A DNA stretch of 64,000 nt from JADJGC01 sp964576925 (GTDB taxonomy: Bacteria; Zixibacteria; MSB-5A5; CAIYYT01). The DNA lies in assembly GCA_964576925.1 (NCBI GenBank), contig CAZNWJ010000005.1, positions 62,001 to 126,000 of the forward strand, in the 5' to 3' direction. This document shows, one piece after another, positions 60,663 to 64,000 of the stretch; the stretch's first letter is position 1; each line of letters starts with the position of its first letter. The position numbers and the translations under genes are program-made. The notes below the pieces were generated by a model. It was not told the origin of the DNA and did no database searches. It saw nothing but the letters and a program-made list of their open reading frames with translations.

Positions 60663-61508
60663 ATGAGAAAGCTAACATTGATTCTATTGGCGGTGAGCCT
60701 GTCCTTGTTCGCATCGCAGGCAGCTTTCGCCCAGTGTGAAGGCGAAACGGGTGTTAAGGATACGGTAATCGTCGGATGTCAAGCTCTCGATCTTGTTCCG
60801 GGAGCCCAGTTCGTCGTTCCCGTCAGCATCTGGATTGATCAGGCGGTCGCCGGCGCTTCGCTGGGATTTAAGTGGAGCACAGATGATATCGAATACGTTT
60901 CGGCCGCTCTCGATCCGGCAGTCGCGGCTCTGGGATTCATCCCGCAGGTGGTTCCCAATCCGGGCAATCGTACCGTCTTGTTGGGTACGATCGTGTTTGG
61001 CCTAAACACTATTCCTGCCAGCACTTCTCGCCAGGGATTCTACAACATCACATTCAAAATCGCCGATGATGCTCAGATCTCCAGAATCAGCTTAGACTCG
61101 CTGTTCATCGGACCTGCCGGCTATTTCCTGCTCTCGGCGCCCGGCGGCGGCATTTGCCCGGAATACGTGCATTGCGGCCAGTGGGACGTGACTTTGGCAG
61201 TCGAAGACCTCGATGCACCTGTGTTACCGACAGATTTCGCATTGAGCCAGAATGCGCCGAATCCGTTCAACCCGACAACCACAATAGACTTTGCCCTTCC
61301 GAAAGCTTCGAATGTAAAAGTCGAGGTGTTCAATATCCTTGGCCAGAAGGTCACAACCTTGGTTGACGAATACCTGAGCGCAGGATTCAAGCGCGTCGAT
61401 TGGGACGGCACCGATGCCACCGGTCGGACGGTCGCTTCGGGCGTCTATCTCTACAAGATGACGGCCGGTGACTTCTCGGAAACCAAGAAGATGATGCTAA
61501 TGAAGTAG
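60663..61508 (+). CDS. Exported cohesin-like protein with type IX-like sorting CTD
   Basis: The 281-residue protein has a signal peptide (residues 1-24, LILLAVSLSLFASQAAFAQ), one cohesin-like domain (about 28-180, DLVPGAQFVVPVSIWIDQAV) and a CTD (about 195-281: SQNAPNPFNPTTTIDF, VEVFNILGQKV, SGVYLYKMTAGDF, TKKMMLMK). Such CTDs direct passage through the type IX system and covalent surface attachment in Bacteroidetes; the same role is inferred here. The ATG at 60663 has GGAGG four bases upstream and begins the signal peptide; a frame from 60624 is rejected. It is the smallest cohesin-CTD protein of the cluster and ends at a strong terminator. Confidence 0.9.
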   Translation: MRKLTLILLAVSLSLFASQAAFAQCEGETGVKDTVIVGCQALDLVPGAQFVVPVSIWIDQAVAGASLGFKWSTDDIEYVSAALDPAVAALGFIPQVVPNPGNRTVLLGTIVFGLNTIPASTSRQGFYNITFKIADDAQISRISLDSLFIGPAGYFLLSAPGGGICPEYVHCGQWDVTLAVEDLDAPVLPTDFALSQNAPNPFNPTTTIDFALPKASNVKVEVFNILGQKVTTLVDEYLSAGFKRVDWDGTDATGRTVASGVYLYKMTAGDFSETKKMMLMK

Positions 61509-61531
61509 TTAGCTGAAAGATACTATTTTCG

Positions 61532-61565
61532 GCCCTCTGTGAGCGATCATAGAGGGCTTTTTTTA
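61532..61565 (+). terminator. Rho-independent terminator after the small cohesin-CTD gene
   Basis: GCCCTCT (61532-61538) pairs with AGAGGGC (61551-61557), with TGA/TCA able to extend pairing inside, and is followed by eight T. It is 23 bases after the stop codon. Confidence 0.92.
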
Positions 61566-61650
61566 TCTCATTGGTTTGCTATCTTTGAAGTCTCGTAACT
61601 CTTTAACAGTTAATGTCTTAAGTTAATATGCATTACCCGCTATAATTTCA

Positions 61651-61679
61651 TTGACTTGTCCATTTTTATGTGTTAATAT
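61651..61679 (+). promoter_or_regulatory. Promoter of the GH35-like gene
   Basis: TTGACT (61651-61656), a 17-bp spacer and TAATAT (61674-61679). It leaves about 14 bases of leader before the ATG at 61700 and makes the GTG at 61670 unusable as a start. Confidence 0.78.
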
Positions 61680-61699
61680 GGCGCTCTGTTTTTAAGGGC

Positions 61700-63868
61700 A
61701 TGATAGCAGTAACTGGACATAAATTCACGATCGGCAAAGAGGAGTATTCCCCCTATGCCGTTGAGATACAATACTTTAGGGTTAACAAGCGGTATTGGTC
61801 GATCTGCTTTGAACGGATTCGCCGGGCTGGCTTCCGTATCATCTCAACGGTCATTCCCTGGCAGCTCCACGAAGATAGTCACCGCGAATTCGACTTTTCA
61901 GGGTTTACCGACCAGACCAAAGACTTGATCGTCTTCATCGAACTCGCTCGCGAATTTGGTTTCAAGATCATTCTCAAGCCAGGTCCAGTCTCATTTGCCG
62001 AGCTCAATAATGGCGGCCTGCCACAATTCCTCAGCAAATATCCTGAGGTCTTTTCGATTGACTCCTCGGGAGCGCTCACACAGACGCTGTTGACTAACGG
62101 GACTGCCGATTTCGCCTATCCTTCGATGCCGCACCCGCGCATGCAGAACTTCGTGAAGCATTACCTAAACGGCCTCACCGAGATCATTAAGAACTACATT
62201 TATCCGCGCGGGCCACTGTTCCTCGTTGAACTCGATCCCGGTTCCTATTTTGGCGGCGATCCATATCCGTGGAAGTCTGACTACAATGCTCATGTCGTGG
62301 GCAGTCTTTACCCGCAGTTTCTTGAAAAGCGCTACGGCGATGTCCGGACTCTGAACTCCGCTTACGGTGAGTCGGCAAATGATTTCAGCGAAGTCAAGCC
62401 GCCGCGCGATTTCATCATCGCCAAGGAAGTCTCGTTCACGAAGCTAATGGATTGGTTCCGGTTCAAGGAATGGCTGATCAAGGACAACGCCACGCACATG
62501 ATTGACCTCTACAAGAGCTTCCAGTGCGAACCCTTGTTCTACCAGACCCTGGCCTTCCACAAGATGTTTCAAGCGCCGATGACGCCGATCGTCTCGGTCG
62601 ATGGGGAAGTCTTCCCAACGATTCAGGTTACCTGGGATACATCGTCTACCGGGATGCTGCAGCGAATCCGTTATCTGCGCGCCAATTCTGAATTCCCGTG
62701 GGCGTCATCGATCTCCGTGGGCAATCACACGACCGACATGGCGACGACAAAGAAGCATTTTCCGATCACGGCGGATGCGTCCAAGTACATCCTGACGCTG
62801 GCGCTGGCGGGCGGAATTAAGGGACTCAACCAGTACAAATTCGTCGAGACCGACAATTGGTATGATGCGCCGATGGCCAATGACGGGACGATCCAAGAAT
62901 CATTCGAGGTGATTCGTCGCTATATGCATTCGCTCGGTCACATCGACATTGGGACGTTTGAGCAGCCGCACAGCGTCGCAATCGCTGCTCACCGTTTGAA
63001 TAATTGGCTCTCGTTGCTCGAAGATCCCGGTCCGTACCACTATGTCCAGACCCTGAACGAATTCACGATGGCTGAAATCGGTCGTGATCTCGATCGCCTC
63101 AAGCAGGATTTCATCATCCCCGACCTTGACAGCCCCGCTTCCTTCGAGGGCGTCAAGAACTTGATCGTCCCGATTACCGAGATAATGGACGAGGAGAAAC
63201 AGGAGTTCTTGGTTGAGAAGGCGCGCGAAGGCACGAATCTGATACTGGTCGGCCTGCTGCCGCGCTTCAATTCCGAGATGCAGAATTGCCAAGTACTCGC
63301 GAACGCTATCAACTGCAAGACGCAGGCGCTCGGAAAGATTGGCACAATTGTCACCAGCAAAGACAAATTTCCGTCTTACGTCTTCGGTTCGATCAACTCA
63401 ACCGCACGCAAATCCAAGAAGCTGGCGACCTATGCCAAAAAGAATGTTGGCTTGGTTATCAACAAGTTCAAGGGAACCGTCGTGTTATTGACCTTCGATT
63501 TTTCCTCGCAGGGAAATCATATGAAGGTCAATTTCCTACAGAATCTGCTCGCCGACCTGGGCGTAAAATTCCCGATTCAAACCTCGCACCCCAATGTACG
63601 CGTCTTCGTTCACAAGGGCGAGAAGAGCTGCATGCTCTATATCCTCAACTCGATGCCGAACCAGATCTTCCGCAGGGCCAAGACCCAGCCGACCAAGGTT
63701 GTTCTGCAAGTCGATCTCAAGGCTTATGGAGTGAAAGGGAACAAGGTGCGCATGGTTGATATCTTCACCAACGAAGAAATCATCACCACCGCTGAAGAAC
63801 TTCGTGAAGGACTTTACTTCACGCTTTCCACTCTCGATTCTCGTGCCTATCATTTGACCGCGAAGTAG
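61700..63868 (+). CDS. GH35-like glycoside hydrolase relative, cytoplasmic
   Basis: A 722-residue protein without a signal peptide. Its N-terminal half follows the GH35 beta-galactosidase barrel: YSPYAVEIQYFRVNKRYW, STVIPWQLHE, REFDFSGFTD and IILKPGPVSFAELNNGGLP. Where GH35 enzymes have VENEYGSY, with the acid/base glutamate, this protein has VELDPGSYFG, so that glutamate appears to be aspartate. The nucleophile position is not obvious. A C-terminal part (about 470-600) resembles a glutamine-amidotransferase-like or DUF domain (EREG-NLILVGLLPR style), and a final beta domain follows. Either a divergent glycosidase or an inactive relative is possible. The ATG at 61700 is chosen from the promoter position. 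Confidence 0.8.
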   Translation: MIAVTGHKFTIGKEEYSPYAVEIQYFRVNKRYWSICFERIRRAGFRIISTVIPWQLHEDSHREFDFSGFTDQTKDLIVFIELAREFGFKIILKPGPVSFAELNNGGLPQFLSKYPEVFSIDSSGALTQTLLTNGTADFAYPSMPHPRMQNFVKHYLNGLTEIIKNYIYPRGPLFLVELDPGSYFGGDPYPWKSDYNAHVVGSLYPQFLEKRYGDVRTLNSAYGESANDFSEVKPPRDFIIAKEVSFTKLMDWFRFKEWLIKDNATHMIDLYKSFQCEPLFYQTLAFHKMFQAPMTPIVSVDGEVFPTIQVTWDTSSTGMLQRIRYLRANSEFPWASSISVGNHTTDMATTKKHFPITADASKYILTLALAGGIKGLNQYKFVETDNWYDAPMANDGTIQESFEVIRRYMHSLGHIDIGTFEQPHSVAIAAHRLNNWLSLLEDPGPYHYVQTLNEFTMAEIGRDLDRLKQDFIIPDLDSPASFEGVKNLIVPITEIMDEEKQEFLVEKAREGTNLILVGLLPRFNSEMQNCQVLANAINCKTQALGKIGTIVTSKDKFPSYVFGSINSTARKSKKLATYAKKNVGLVINKFKGTVVLLTFDFSSQGNHMKVNFLQNLLADLGVKFPIQTSHPNVRVFVHKGEKSCMLYILNSMPNQIFRRAKTQPTKVVLQVDLKAYGVKGNKVRMVDIFTNEEIITTAEELREGLYFTLSTLDSRAYHLTAK

Positions 63869-64000
63869 CTCGCGGCTTTCCCATAGAAGCTAGATAATCG
63901 CTGCTGAAATCGCGCAATCTCTACGCTTGCTAATGCAGCGGTAAGCCGCAGTTTGCTGACCAAGTGTCGCAATCGCACGGCGTCGGCCCACCACTGAAAA
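63869..64000. other. Right edge, no recognised gene
   Basis: About 130 bases after the GH35-like stop. I see no terminator with a T-run, no tRNA and no clear start of another gene; a GCGGTAAGCCGC dyad at about 63938-63949 is too small to interpret. Confidence 0.5.

Noticed and set aside
63869..64000. Possible tRNA or next gene at the right edge
   Set aside because: No cloverleaf, CCA end, or start codon with a ribosome-binding site could be seen.

Overview
The window looks like a chromosomal segment from an uncultured Gram-negative bacterium of the FCB group, most like candidate division Zixibacteria. Three things point there. Several exported proteins end in type IX secretion-like C-terminal sorting domains (Y/V-PNPFNP ... 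SGVYFY+ ... TKKMVLxK). Several others end in duplicated dockerin-like repeats with an IFGGGPAP tail. The housekeeping block combines lolCD with mcsA-mcsB-clpC. The lineage call is inferred from family resemblance only; there is no rRNA gene in the window.

Region 1 (1-11,000) is a housekeeping block, nearly all on the minus strand. One promoter at 11,005-11,032 appears to drive a likely leaderless ORF, then rsmD, coaD, lysS, lolC, lolD, mcsA, mcsB and clpC, ending at a strong terminator (1,508-1,539). A TMEM175-type channel gene and an rpmA lacking an adjacent rplU follow, and a bidirectional terminator at 390-419 separates them from a partial gene at the left edge. TTG and GTG starts are common here.

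Region 2 (11,000-23,600) is mixed. It holds an HU gene with a structured leader and terminator, a methyltransferase, a Nat-type ABC exporter pair, a small conserved protein, an exported SYQG-type protein, a formyltransferase-like gene divergent from a carbamoyltransferase/SxtJ-like pair, a cytidylate kinase-like gene, a DinB-like gene, a GNAT gene and two adjacent HDOD genes.

Region 3 (23,600-61,560) is the striking part: about 38 kb on the plus strand encoding eight large exported proteins. Three carry cohesin-like domains, an internal dockerin-like variant and a sorting CTD; a smaller one, just downstream, has a cohesin-like domain and a CTD. Four end in a tandem dockerin: a cohesin-like protein, a 2,234-aa multi-Ig protein, a sialidase-like propeller protein and a subtilisin. 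The largest, 4,587 aa, has 42 cadherin/Ig-like repeats of about 93-94 aa and neither type of C-terminus. Repeats in both giant genes show three-domain, 846-bp tandem higher-order duplications. The arrangement suggests an extracellular assembly in which CTD-anchored cohesin proteins could receive dockerin-bearing enzymes and adhesins. This is inference, not demonstrated by sequence.

The exported-protein genes often have long 5' leaders with near-consensus promoters, hairpins and tiny ORFs. By contrast, several genes in regions 1-2 look leaderless.

Region 4 (61,570-64,000) holds a GH35-like glycosidase relative without a signal peptide, with its own promoter, then about 130 bases with no recognisable gene.
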